Shown here piece after piece: positions 1 through 7,787 of a stretch of 64,000 bases of DNA. The translations under genes were made by a program, and so were the position numbers. Under the pieces are notes generated by a model, which saw nothing but the letters and a program-made list of their open reading frames with translations, was not told the origin of the DNA and made no database searches. The stretch's first letter is position 1. Each line of letters opens with the position of its first letter. The stretch is from NORP240 sp038134485 (GTDB taxonomy: Bacteria > Pseudomonadota > Gammaproteobacteria > Pseudomonadales > Pseudohongiellaceae): the NCBI GenBank assembly GCA_038134485.1, contig JAYPVG010000013.1:1-64000 (forward strand). Direction: 5' to 3'.

Positions 1-56
1 CCTATCGTACCAACGTTAACGTGTACCTTGGTTCTTTCAAATTTTGCCTTCGCCAT
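1..56 (-). CDS. tuf: Elongation factor Tu, N-terminal fragment (runs off left edge)
   Basis: Only the first 18 codons are in the window. They read MAKAKFERTKVHVNVGTIG-like, the near-invariant EF-Tu N-terminus leading into the GTP-binding P-loop. EF-Tu delivers aminoacyl-tRNA to the ribosome as a GTPase. A GAGG Shine-Dalgarno lies about 7 bases before the ATG. The three tRNA genes directly upstream on the same strand give the thrU-tyrU-glyT-thrT-tufB type arrangement of gammaproteobacteria, so this is the tRNA-linked tuf copy. Identity is near certain despite the short fragment. Confidence 0.93.
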   Translation of the reverse strand, partial: MAKAKFERTKVHVNVGTI

Positions 57-108
57 TTTGACTGCCTCTATCTCTGTGCTGAGTAAAAATACGACAACTC
101 ATTCGGAA

Positions 109-184
109 TGGTGCTCACATCCGGAGTCGAACCGGAGACCTCTTCATTACCAATGAAGTGCTCTACCTCCTGAGCTATGCGAGC
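109..184 (-). tRNA. tRNA-Thr (anticodon GGT)
   Basis: On the minus strand a complete cloverleaf is visible: acceptor GCTCGCA pairs with TGTGAGC, the anticodon stem CTTCA/TGAAG encloses the loop TTGGTAA, and the T-arm contains GGTTCGACTCC. The CCA tail is encoded (TGG at 109-111 on the plus strand). The anticodon GGT reads threonine ACC/ACT. It is the tRNA nearest to tuf. Confidence 0.97.
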
Positions 185-306
185 AAATCTCCGGCGGTAT
201 TCCCCGACCTATGCCAGCGATCCGCTATTTAAGTTTCAAGCAACTACTTTAATTTTAATTAGTGTATTAAGTTAATGTTTACTTCTTTCCATCAATCGCA
301 ATAAGA

Positions 307-380
307 TGGAGCGGGTAGCGGGAATCGAACCCGCGCGACCAGCTTGGAAGGCTGGGGTTCTACCTCTGAACTATACCCGC
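307..380 (-). tRNA. tRNA-Gly (anticodon TCC)
   Basis: Minus-strand cloverleaf with acceptor GCGGGTA/TACCCGC, anticodon stem CCAGC/GCTGG around loop CTTCCAA, a T-loop GTTCGATTC and an encoded CCA. The anticodon TCC reads glycine GGA/GGG. It lies between tRNA-Tyr and tRNA-Thr as in the E. coli tyrU-glyT-thrT cluster. Confidence 0.97.
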
Positions 381-414
381 CTCCTAGAAACCACCGATTA
401 ACGGCATTTCTAGA

Positions 415-498
415 TGGTGGAGGGGGGTGGATTCGAACCACCGAAGCTTACGCGTCAGATTTACAGTCTGATCCCTTTGACCGCTCGGGAACCCCTCC
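415..498 (-). tRNA. tRNA-Tyr (anticodon GTA)
   Basis: Minus-strand tRNA with acceptor GGAGGGG/CCCCTCC, anticodon loop containing GTA, the long variable arm expected for bacterial tRNA-Tyr (84 nt in total) and an encoded CCA. It is the first tRNA of the cluster, following coaX on the same strand. Confidence 0.97.
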
Positions 499-504
499 CC
501 GCAG

Positions 505-540
505 AGCTCCCAAGGAGCTAATTTCCTTGGCTCTTTTTTT
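505..540 (+). terminator. Hairpin plus T-run beside tRNA-Tyr, plus-strand orientation
   Basis: The arms CCAAGGA and TCCTTGG, extended by GAG/CTC, surround a 7-nt loop and are followed on the plus strand by seven T residues. This has the form of a Rho-independent terminator for rightward transcription, although the adjacent genes are all leftward. It may block antisense transcription into coaX, or be a structured leader or processing element of the leftward tRNA transcript. Structure is clear; role is not. Confidence 0.4.
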
Positions 541-649
541 CAAACGCGGCATTGTAGGGGAATTGCGTTGCTTGTGCAATCGTTTAGCCGAGATTTTCTG
601 CGTCTCTCAGCCGCTATTCGACCCCCGCTCCGAAGCCCTTATCTGGGTC

Positions 650-1387
650 CTAGGGAAGGGCAAGCGCAAGGCCCTGAAACACCAATCCATCGACCTGTTT
701 CAGCGACACATTCTGCAAATTCTGGAAACGCGCGATGAGAGGAGCATCCCCTCCCGTGAGATAGACTTTGAAGGGTTGTCCCACTGATTGCCTCGCTAAT
801 TGGCGGGCAACGGTTTGTTCCAGCAGCGACAACAGCATCATGAGCGCACCGTGGAAAATCGCATCCTCGGTGGAGTTTCCTGGTTCCAATCCCCAGTCGG
901 GCTCACCCGCCAGTCTGATAGCGGTATTTCGGGTCAGAGCGTCCGGCATCAGCTTTAAACCGGGAACTATGTAGCCACCGCGGTGCCACCCGTCTGCATC
1001 CACCAGGTCAACGGTAACTGCGGTTCCGCAGTCTACGACCAGACAGGCACCACCCGCATTCCGGTGCGCTGCAAGCATTGCCAGCCAACGATCAACCCCC
1101 AGTCTGTCCAGTTTTTCATACCCAACTGAGAGTCCGAGGAACTCCCGACTGACCCGAGCGATCTCAGCCTGCAATTGCCAGCCTTTGGAGAGCGATCCGA
1201 TCAGTTCATTCAGCGAGTCACCACCACGCACACAGGCGACCCGCACTCGCTCTATCGGATACTGCCTGACGGTCGCATCCAAGAGTTCGTCGACTTCGGA
1301 CACTATTCCCTCGAAAGCCGCGGTCCCAGTGCGATCAACCATTCGCCATTTAATTCGAGTATTGCCAATATCAAGATCGAGAATCAT
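650..1387 (-). CDS. coaX: Type III pantothenate kinase
   Basis: The 245-residue protein catalyses the first step of coenzyme A synthesis, ATP-dependent phosphorylation of pantothenate, in the cytosol. The N-terminal DIGNTRIKW phosphate-binding motif (residues 6-14), GVDRWLAMLAA near residue 97 and DCGTAVTVDLVD near 119-130 are the acidic and ATP-binding signatures of the ASKHA-fold CoaX family, and the length is typical. The ATG at 1387 is preceded by a GAGG-type site. It starts 26 bases after the birA stop, so the two are almost certainly co-transcribed, as in many gammaproteobacteria. Confidence 0.95.
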   Translation of the reverse strand: MILDLDIGNTRIKWRMVDRTGTAAFEGIVSEVDELLDATVRQYPIERVRVACVRGGDSLNELIGSLSKGWQLQAEIARVSREFLGLSVGYEKLDRLGVDRWLAMLAAHRNAGGACLVVDCGTAVTVDLVDADGWHRGGYIVPGLKLMPDALTRNTAIRLAGEPDWGLEPGNSTEDAIFHGALMMLLSLLEQTVARQLARQSVGQPFKVYLTGGDAPLIARFQNLQNVSLKQVDGLVFQGLALALP

Positions 1388-1413
1388 CCTAAGTATCCTC
1401 TAAATTCTGCCAG

Positions 1414-2403
1414 CTAGCTGAGAGGCCTTACAGACGGAGCTATTTCTCCGCCGCCGATTACCTGCTCTCCCTCCAGTGTTTGCAATATCAATGCGCCACT
1501 GTCACTGATCCCGCTGACTACTCCAACGATCGGCTGGCCGTGCCCGACCACTTTGACCTGCCGATTACGGAATGCGTCAAGTTCAAGCCATTGCTCTCGA
1601 AAACATCCAAATCCCTCGACACGCAGTTTTTCCAGATTGAGCTCCAGGCTGTTTAGCACTGCTATCACAAGCTGGTTACGATCGATTTGTGGATTGCCCT
1701 GCGAACAGAGGTCGATTGCCGCTTGATCGAAATCTGCCAGAGCACCGGAGGGTAATTGCACATTCAATCCAATACCAATCACTACATGATCCCTCGCAGA
1801 CTGACTTTTGTATAACTCCAGCAAAATCCCGGCAAGTTTGGCCTCTCCCAACCAGACGTCATTCGGCCACTTGACCCGCAGCAAATCAGTTCCATGCAAT
1901 TTCATTGATCGAAGACCTTCGACCAGCGACAGGGCTACCACAAGACTGATGCCCTGGAGCATTCGTCCTGCTTCATCAACAGGCCATGCCAGAGACATGA
2001 TCAGGTTCTGGGCAATTGGACTGACCCAGCTTCTTCCGCGACGCCCGCGTCCACTGTGCTGCCATTCGGCGAGAAACAGTGCGCGTCCCGAGTTACCGAC
2101 CCGCAACCATTCCATGGCTCGGGTGTTGGTTGAATCGACTACCGGCGCCAGCTCAATATGCACTAGAGAACTCCGAAGTACTGGCGTCAATCCGGCAAGA
2201 ATTTCTTCATCTGCCAACAGCGAGAGCCGTGATAAAAGGCTCACCGAGCCTTCGGCATCCGCTGTCAATTCAAGGCCATAGCTCTGCAGCTCTCTCAGGA
2301 GATCGCTCAGTGAGCCGATATCCGTTCCCAATTCCCCGACGAGATCGGAAAGGGAATGCCAGCAACCGTCGCTGAGTCTTTCGAGCAGTTTCTTCAGATC
2401 CAT
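1414..2403 (-). CDS. birA: Bifunctional biotin--protein ligase / biotin operon repressor
   Basis: The 329-residue protein activates biotin to biotinyl-AMP, transfers it to biotin carboxyl carrier protein and can act as a transcriptional repressor. An N-terminal winged-helix segment (about residues 1-65) precedes the ligase core. GRGRRGRSW (about 118-126) is the biotinyl-AMP loop and VKWPNDVWL followed by KLAGILLE (about 178-197) holds the catalytic lysine region. A C-terminal SH3-like domain completes the E. coli-type domain order. It is the promoter-proximal gene of birA-coaX; the region 2404-2498 upstream should hold the promoter. Confidence 0.95.
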   Translation of the reverse strand: MDLKKLLERLSDGCWHSLSDLVGELGTDIGSLSDLLRELQSYGLELTADAEGSVSLLSRLSLLADEEILAGLTPVLRSSLVHIELAPVVDSTNTRAMEWLRVGNSGRALFLAEWQHSGRGRRGRSWVSPIAQNLIMSLAWPVDEAGRMLQGISLVVALSLVEGLRSMKLHGTDLLRVKWPNDVWLGEAKLAGILLELYKSQSARDHVVIGIGLNVQLPSGALADFDQAAIDLCSQGNPQIDRNQLVIAVLNSLELNLEKLRVEGFGCFREQWLELDAFRNRQVKVVGHGQPIVGVVSGISDSGALILQTLEGEQVIGGGEIAPSVRPLS

Positions 2404-2498
2404 GGTGTTATACGCGCGGGTCTGGCAAATACCGAATCAATTGATTTGATCGTATTGCCGGCAACAGAGGTAAGACCTGGAATTACTGTCAAGTATCG

Positions 2499-2541
2499 AA
2501 AAAAGGGAGCGTGGATCAGATGATCCACGACTCCCTTTTCT
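2499..2541 (-). terminator. Rho-independent terminator after the CstA-family gene
   Basis: The arms AAAAGGGAG-c-GTGGATCA and TGATCCAC-ga-CTCCCTTTT form a long hairpin. On the minus strand it ends in a run of six T residues. It lies between the stop of the CstA gene (2614) and the birA start (2403), so it separates the two leftward units. The A-run on the other side could make it bidirectional. Confidence 0.85.
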
Positions 2542-2613
2542 GTTTTCTGTGTGTCGGCCAGGGTGCTGCGGTCCGGTCGATGAATCAGCAACCGGCACCG
2601 AGCTGTCGAGGCC

Positions 2614-4326
2614 TCACTCACCGCTGGAGGGAACTGCATCCTCCCCGTCACCATCGCTCTCACCCTTGCGGATCTTGGAGATCTCCGAAAGCGCTTCGAG
2701 CATAACCACAATACTTGCCGCCATCACAGCCAGGCTGAGTATCACGAGCAGCCAGTTAGCCTGCTGGAAGTAAGTTATTAACGACAAACCGCTGGCCCAG
2801 AACGCCACGATGATTACAAAAATCATCGGTAGCAGGGTCGGCAAGAAGTTGCGCTTGAGCTTCATAATATAGATGGAGACCACCAGCAACGTCATACTGG
2901 CAAGAATCTGGTTACCGGCACCGAATATAGGCCAGATCCTGTTGCCTCCGTCACCCGGATACTCGACCGACGCGCCGAACGCCAACAACAGACAGGTACC
3001 GACCGCCACGAGGGTAGCGATGTAATTGTTTTTCAACGGATTGATCTTGTAGATATCACCCCATTCCTGAATGATATAGCGCTGCAACCGGAGCCCGGCA
3101 TCCATCGTAGTACCCGCGAACAGCACCACCATCACAGTCAGCATAGTCTGAGAAAATGTCAGTGACATGCCCCAACCCTGAGCAATCAACTCGGCGCCGC
3201 CTTCTATAAACTTGGTAGCCGGTGCGCCCTGATTATACGCCGGGTAGATAGCGCCCCAATCCGCCCCACTGGCCGCGTACAGAGAACCGGTGACGGCAAC
3301 AATTGTAATCAGGGCAAGCGAGCCCTCCCCCAAAGCACCAAGGTAGCCGACAAATCGGGCATCCTTTTCATTACTGATCTGCTTGGAACTGGTGCCCGAG
3401 GACACGATTCCGTGAAAACCGGATATCGCCCCACAGGCAATCGTCACGAACAGCATCGGGAATAGTGGAGGCGTACCATCGGCCAGATTTTGATTGATTG
3501 CTGGCGCCGTAACCTCGGGCATGGTGATGAGAACGCCCGTGTAGAGCACCAGCAACCCGATAACAAGTTGCGCTCCGTTTATGTAGTCACGCGGCTGCAG
3601 CAGGAGCCAGACTGGTAGCATGGAAGCAATGCCCGCGTAAATAAACAGGATGACAATCCAGGCACCATTGTCTCCCAGCACCGGAATTTCCTCCGGTAAT
3701 GCCAGCGGCCAGACGCTGCCCACCCAAATAGTGAAGTAGAGGATTGCAACTCCGACCGCGGAGATGAGCAGAAGGTTAAACTTGCGTCGAATAAGAACGC
3801 CGATGGCAATTGCAACAGGTATAGCGGCCCAGGCGGGGAACACCGAGGTCGGAAATTCCACCATTTCACTCGCGATAATGCTTCCAAAAACTGCGTTTAC
3901 CATGAGAAGCAGCAGGAAAATTACCACCATGAACAGAGAGCGCGCACGCTTGCCAATGACGCTTTCTGACAAAGCACCGATTGAACGTGCTCCGTGTCGG
4001 GTGCTTGCCCAGAGAGCCCCCATGTCATGGACTCCTGCGAAGAAAATGGAGCCCAGAGTCACCCACAGCAGTGCCGGCAACCAGCCCCAGTAAACAGCGA
4101 TAGCCGGCCCCACGATCGGTGCAGCCCCGGCGACGGCGGTAAAATGCGCTCCCCACAATACATATTTATTCGTGGGAACGTAGTCCACGCCATCGTTGAA
4201 CCGGTGCGCAGGTGTTTCGTAGTCAGGATCAAGCCTGTAGATCCGTTCGGCGATAAACTTGGAGTAGACAAACCAGCCAAAGCTAAATCCCGCAAGTCCG
4301 AATATGATGATAAAAAGCGAAGACAT
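2614..4326 (-). CDS. cstA: CstA-family carbon starvation transporter
   Basis: A 570-residue polytopic inner-membrane protein with roughly 15 hydrophobic segments. The N-terminus (GFSFGWFVYSKFIAERIY), the HFTAVAGAAPIVGPAIAVYWG segment (around residues 62-82) and FHGIVSSGTSSKQ (near 305) are CstA hallmarks. CstA-family proteins import peptides or pyruvate, typically when carbon is scarce. The length fits the shorter members of the family rather than the roughly 700-residue E. coli CstA. It forms its own unit, with a terminator at 2499-2541. The substrate cannot be read from sequence. Confidence 0.9.
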   Translation of the reverse strand: MSSLFIIIFGLAGFSFGWFVYSKFIAERIYRLDPDYETPAHRFNDGVDYVPTNKYVLWGAHFTAVAGAAPIVGPAIAVYWGWLPALLWVTLGSIFFAGVHDMGALWASTRHGARSIGALSESVIGKRARSLFMVVIFLLLLMVNAVFGSIIASEMVEFPTSVFPAWAAIPVAIAIGVLIRRKFNLLLISAVGVAILYFTIWVGSVWPLALPEEIPVLGDNGAWIVILFIYAGIASMLPVWLLLQPRDYINGAQLVIGLLVLYTGVLITMPEVTAPAINQNLADGTPPLFPMLFVTIACGAISGFHGIVSSGTSSKQISNEKDARFVGYLGALGEGSLALITIVAVTGSLYAASGADWGAIYPAYNQGAPATKFIEGGAELIAQGWGMSLTFSQTMLTVMVVLFAGTTMDAGLRLQRYIIQEWGDIYKINPLKNNYIATLVAVGTCLLLAFGASVEYPGDGGNRIWPIFGAGNQILASMTLLVVSIYIMKLKRNFLPTLLPMIFVIIVAFWASGLSLITYFQQANWLLVILSLAVMAASIVVMLEALSEISKIRKGESDGDGEDAVPSSGE

Positions 4327-4400
4327 AAATCACTCTCTCTAGGTTTTTATTATGGATGACAGCTGCCGAATAATAGCAAGTTAATGGCGCCAGGCACAAC

Positions 4401-4433
4401 GCAGTGGGGCACCCTTGAGAGGTGCCCCACTGC
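4401..4433. repeat. Perfect 13-bp inverted repeat
   Basis: GCAGTGGGGCACC and its exact complement GGTGCCCCACTGC flank a 7-nt spacer. It lies between the stop of the copper monooxygenase gene (4507, leftward) and the CstA start (4326). Neither strand has a T-run after it, so it is not a standard intrinsic terminator. It could be an mRNA 3'-end stabiliser or a REP-like element. Confidence 0.6.
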
Positions 4434-4506
4434 GGAAGTACTGGTTGTTAATTCTGACACTCGCTAGCTGCGAGGAAAGGCTGTCAAGCCGCCCGACGCA
4501 GACTCA

Positions 4507-6204
4507 CTAGGGATTGGTCGGCTTGGCTGCATGATAGGTCCAGTAGCCGATAAACATCTCATCCCAACTTTGCAATCCGAAGGTCAGTTCCTTGCTCGGG
4601 TCCGGGTTAGCGGGGTTGTGCTCGGAATTGTCGAAGGTTCCGGAAACAATCACTCTGGTTCCGGCCGGCAGGTATTCCGGCTCAGACAACTGGTAGGTCG
4701 GCTGCCAGGCATAGCTGTAGTTAGGCACGCTAAGAATATCCTTTAGCGATCCATCCGGTTGAGTCACAGAAAACTTCATGTCCTTACCGCGAAAATGCAT
4801 ATGCGCCCGCAAGCCGGTCACCACCACGTCTTCCTGAAAGACATACTGCGCCTCCATCTCATAATTGCGCTCATAGGGTGGAATACGGAATCTGTTCGAG
4901 ACCGATCGGGTGAAATTTTCATACTTTGGTGGTTCATCGTACATGTACAGACCCAGAGTAGTCTCATCGGTGGCGGCCCGACCGTTCGTGGTGTAATGGA
5001 ACTGCATGGAGAGTTTGTGTCCTGCGGGTATGAATACCCCTGTCTCCTGAGGAAACTCCATGGCTGAAATCTTGCCGGGGGCATACCCTTCAAGGAACCG
5101 CCGTGCGATGGACCGAGTATCCTGCTCACCACCCTCAAAATCTTCTGCCGGCGCAGTCACATAGGTCAGCAGGTGGTGCAGAACCGAACGATCTCCAGGA
5201 ACGAACTGCACCGCCCGCACCCACTGGTCGTCATCAAACGGCAGCTCGACATCGACATTGATATAGTCCAGCACGCCGGTGGCAGGAATCTCGTGAACCG
5301 GTGCCTTGACGATATAGTCTGGCTCGCCTAGCTGCCAATCGTCATGATCCGGGAAACTCAGTTCCGCCAGCGGATCAACGGTTGCAGAGCCGCGTGGCGA
5401 ACCGGCATCAATCCAGTGCACCAACGTCTGCAATTCCTGCTGGGAGATATACCGAGCGTTCTCAAAGTGCCCGACATAGGGGTCAACCTGTTCCGGCGGC
5501 ATGCGTTTGGTGAGCAGCACTTCACGGATCATCGGGGACCAGCCCATCAGCATAAGGTGACTGTTAATCGCAAAGGGACCGATTCCTCCCTCCCGATGGC
5601 ACGTTGCACACTGTTCAGCGATTATCGGCGCCACCTCCGTAGCGTAATCGGGAACATTACTGGCGTGCATATCGCGGGCCTGGTAATTAATCGCACACCC
5701 GCTGGCCGGCATGACATGAGTATCATCTACCGTGCCGGCTTTGGCGCCCTGTATATAACCGCCAAGGTGATCGTGAATGGGACCTCGATACAAAACTGTC
5801 AGTCGCTCCGGGTCCAACACAACAACCTCGCCAGCGTTGGCCAAGCTCAGAGTCTCGGACACCAGCTGGCCATCATCAACAAGTACCGGCATGCCGGCGT
5901 TCATCGCCGCGGCAGCCTGTCGGCCGCTGTCCTCCGAATCAATCATTGCGAATGCAATTCCCTGCTCCTGCCACTGCGCCTGCACCGACTGAAACTGCGC
6001 GATCATGGTATCCATGGAAGAACAGCTACCCGCATAGGCCATCACCACCAGGGCATCCCGGTGGCGATAACGACTCAACTGGTGGAAATCCCCGGTGCCG
6101 TCCAGCAGAGCAAAATCGCCTACCCGTTCTGGCGCTGCCTGAGCATTGACTGCCATTAGCGAGCCACCGAGCACAAACAACATCAACGCTCTAAATTTAT
6201 TCAT
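4507..6204 (-). CDS. Exported redoxin / cytochrome c / PHM-like copper type II monooxygenase
   Basis: A 565-residue multidomain periplasmic protein. A signal peptide (1-23) is followed by a thioredoxin-fold redoxin segment (about 25-150) with a single Cys61 and no CxxC, then a c-type heme motif CATCH at 199-203, then a copper monooxygenase core (about 300-560). The core carries the ligand set of peptidylglycine alpha-hydroxylating monooxygenase (PHM) in order: HH 343-344, H403, HMH 468-470 and M550, with spacings close to rat PHM (HH107/108, H172, H242/244, M314). PHM enzymes use two separated coppers, O2 and a reductant to hydroxylate C-H bonds. The heme segment may deliver electrons. The ATG at 6204 was chosen because a GGAGAGA site and the signal peptide follow; an in-frame upstream extension to 6321 lacks both. 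A paralogue is at 15255. The substrate is unknown. Confidence 0.82.
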   Translation of the reverse strand: MNKFRALMLFVLGGSLMAVNAQAAPERVGDFALLDGTGDFHQLSRYRHRDALVVMAYAGSCSSMDTMIAQFQSVQAQWQEQGIAFAMIDSEDSGRQAAAAMNAGMPVLVDDGQLVSETLSLANAGEVVVLDPERLTVLYRGPIHDHLGGYIQGAKAGTVDDTHVMPASGCAINYQARDMHASNVPDYATEVAPIIAEQCATCHREGGIGPFAINSHLMLMGWSPMIREVLLTKRMPPEQVDPYVGHFENARYISQQELQTLVHWIDAGSPRGSATVDPLAELSFPDHDDWQLGEPDYIVKAPVHEIPATGVLDYINVDVELPFDDDQWVRAVQFVPGDRSVLHHLLTYVTAPAEDFEGGEQDTRSIARRFLEGYAPGKISAMEFPQETGVFIPAGHKLSMQFHYTTNGRAATDETTLGLYMYDEPPKYENFTRSVSNRFRIPPYERNYEMEAQYVFQEDVVVTGLRAHMHFRGKDMKFSVTQPDGSLKDILSVPNYSYAWQPTYQLSEPEYLPAGTRVIVSGTFDNSEHNPANPDPSKELTFGLQSWDEMFIGYWTYHAAKPTNP

Positions 6205-6355
6205 GCAATCTCTCCAGTAGTTACTTGCATTTGTATCGCCATTCGACACCGGACTTAAATGATATCGCAATTGTCCCTGAACGGGCAGAGCATTTAATAA
6301 AATCACACTCTCGGTAGCCAAACATTCGAACGCATGCTAGTCGCGACATTTTGCC

Positions 6356-6361
6356 TATAAT
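6356..6361 (+). promoter_or_regulatory. Candidate -10 element upstream of the 6453 propeller gene
   Basis: A consensus TATAAT lies 92 bases before the ATG at 6453, in the divergent interval shared with the leftward monooxygenase. No good -35 box is seen at 17 bp spacing, so this is a weak call. The start itself has a strong GGAGGAA ribosome site. Confidence 0.35.
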
Positions 6362-6452
6362 CCAGTAAAGTGAGCGTCCCTGAATTGGGCCGACCGAAGG
6401 CGCTGGATCTGGAGCCCGGAAGGACCGCAGTCACATCGAACGGAGGAATACG

Positions 6453-7502
6453 ATGTCATTGGTCAGAACGATTAAAGCCGGTTGTGTGAGCCTGATGGCA
6501 AGCCTCGCACTTGTCGGGAACGCGGGCGCCCAATTGGAAAACCCAGGCCTGATTCCCAACCCTTATGCGACAGTAAATCCCGGAGACGAGGATTGGGTGA
6601 ACCTGCCCAACGGGCGCACATGGGGCGCGACCAGCACGGTGTACTCTGCTGGAGGTGGTTTTATCTGGGCAGCAGAACGCTGCGGAGCAAACGGTAATTG
6701 CCTCGATACTCCTGAAATCGACCCAATATTCCTCATAGACCCTGAAGGAAACGTCGTAAGAAGCTTCGGTGCTGGACTAATAGTTTGGCCCCATGGCATG
6801 CATGTCGATCCTGAAGGCAATGTCTGGATCGCTGATGCCCGCGGGGACGATCAGCGCCGCAAAGGGCACCAGGTCCACAAATTCAGCCCGGATGGTGAAC
6901 TGTTGATGAGCCTCGGCCAGCCCGGTCTGGCAGGCAAGGGAGACTATATTTTCGACCAGCCCAACGACGTTGCCGTAGCACCCAATGGCGATATTTTCGT
7001 CGCTGACGGTCATTCGGCTAATGGTAATAATCGTATCGTCAAGTACAACAGCGAGGGTGAGTACCTGATGGAGTGGGGTGGAACCGGAGCGGAAGATGGC
7101 GAAATTCGGGTTCCGCACGCACTGGCGATGGACTCTCAGGGACGCCTGTTCGTAGCAGACCGAGGTAATAGCCGCCTGCAGATCTTTGACCAGGACGGCA
7201 ACCATCTGGACACCTGGACTCAGTTCGGACGTCCCAGCGGCCTCTACATAGACAGTAACGACACGCTTTACTCCGCTGATTCGGAGTCCAATACCGGTCC
7301 GCGTCGAAATCCCGGGTGGTACCGCGGAATTCGCATCGGCAGTGCGATAGACGGCTTCGTCACCGCCTTCATTCCAGATCCCAATAGCGGCGCAGCCCGA
7401 GGAACAAGTGTTGCCGAAGGCGTCACCGCAGATGACGAAGGTAATGTTTACGGCGCAGAAGTCGCTCAGCGAAAACTTCGAAAGTATAGCCTGCAGCGCT
7501 AA
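6453..7502 (+). CDS. Exported NHL-type beta-propeller, PAL-like with altered active site
   Basis: A 349-residue protein with a signal peptide (about 1-26) and NHL repeats forming a predicted six-bladed propeller. It aligns by eye with the lyase (PAL) half of peptidylglycine alpha-amidating monooxygenase. H114 (WPHGMHVD) and H222 (VPHALAMD) match two of the three zinc histidines, and R76 and R237 (VADRGN) match the two catalytic arginines. Where PAL has its catalytic Tyr (DGY) this protein has DGH (H187), and where PAL has the third zinc His it has Glu322. Inter-residue spacings match rat PAL closely (H187 to H222 is 35; 36 in rat). It is divergent from the PHM-like gene at 4507. It could be a variant lyase or a non-catalytic binding propeller. 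Confidence 0.75.
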   Translation: MSLVRTIKAGCVSLMASLALVGNAGAQLENPGLIPNPYATVNPGDEDWVNLPNGRTWGATSTVYSAGGGFIWAAERCGANGNCLDTPEIDPIFLIDPEGNVVRSFGAGLIVWPHGMHVDPEGNVWIADARGDDQRRKGHQVHKFSPDGELLMSLGQPGLAGKGDYIFDQPNDVAVAPNGDIFVADGHSANGNNRIVKYNSEGEYLMEWGGTGAEDGEIRVPHALAMDSQGRLFVADRGNSRLQIFDQDGNHLDTWTQFGRPSGLYIDSNDTLYSADSESNTGPRRNPGWYRGIRIGSAIDGFVTAFIPDPNSGAARGTSVAEGVTADDEGNVYGAEVAQRKLRKYSLQR

Positions 7503-7608
7503 GCGATGAATTAAACCCAGGCTTCAAGCAAAGCCAGCAACCAGACCAGACCTCCCTTGGGGATTTTGGTAGGCCATATTGACTGTCTCACCCCAGGGAG
7601 TTGGTTAC

Positions 7609-7761
7609 TCAGGAGCCTGATTTTTCCAGCAGGAACACCGCAGCAATCGCAAAGAAACCGATCCCGGTTATGGTCGGCGGCAAGATACTCGCATTAACGC
7701 CCAGGTAGACCATGAAAATCCCAAGCAGTATCAGCGTCACGCCCGATAGTTTTTTCAACAT
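7609..7761 (-). CDS. Small 50-residue membrane protein after hupE
   Basis: A short reading frame beginning MLKKLSGVTLILLG and ending LLEKSGS. Two hydrophobic segments (about 5-21 and 25-45) predict a small hairpin inner-membrane protein. The ATG at 7761 has an AAGGGTG ribosome site 5 bases upstream and begins 26 bases after the hupE stop on the same strand, so it is probably translated from the same message. I recognise no family. The good ribosome site, position and membrane topology argue that it is real. Confidence 0.65.
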   Translation of the reverse strand: MLKKLSGVTLILLGIFMVYLGVNASILPPTITGIGFFAIAAVFLLEKSGS

Positions 7762-7787
7762 GTCATCACCCTTATCCCGCTGTGTGG

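Noticed and set aside
344..787. 147-codon plus-strand frame across the tRNA genes
   Set aside because: It overlaps tRNA-Gly, tRNA-Tyr and the end of coaX; it is a chance frame.
2394..2711. 105-codon minus-strand frame between birA and cstA
   Set aside because: It runs through the terminator hairpin at 2499-2541 and overlaps the end of the CstA gene in another frame; composition is not protein-like.
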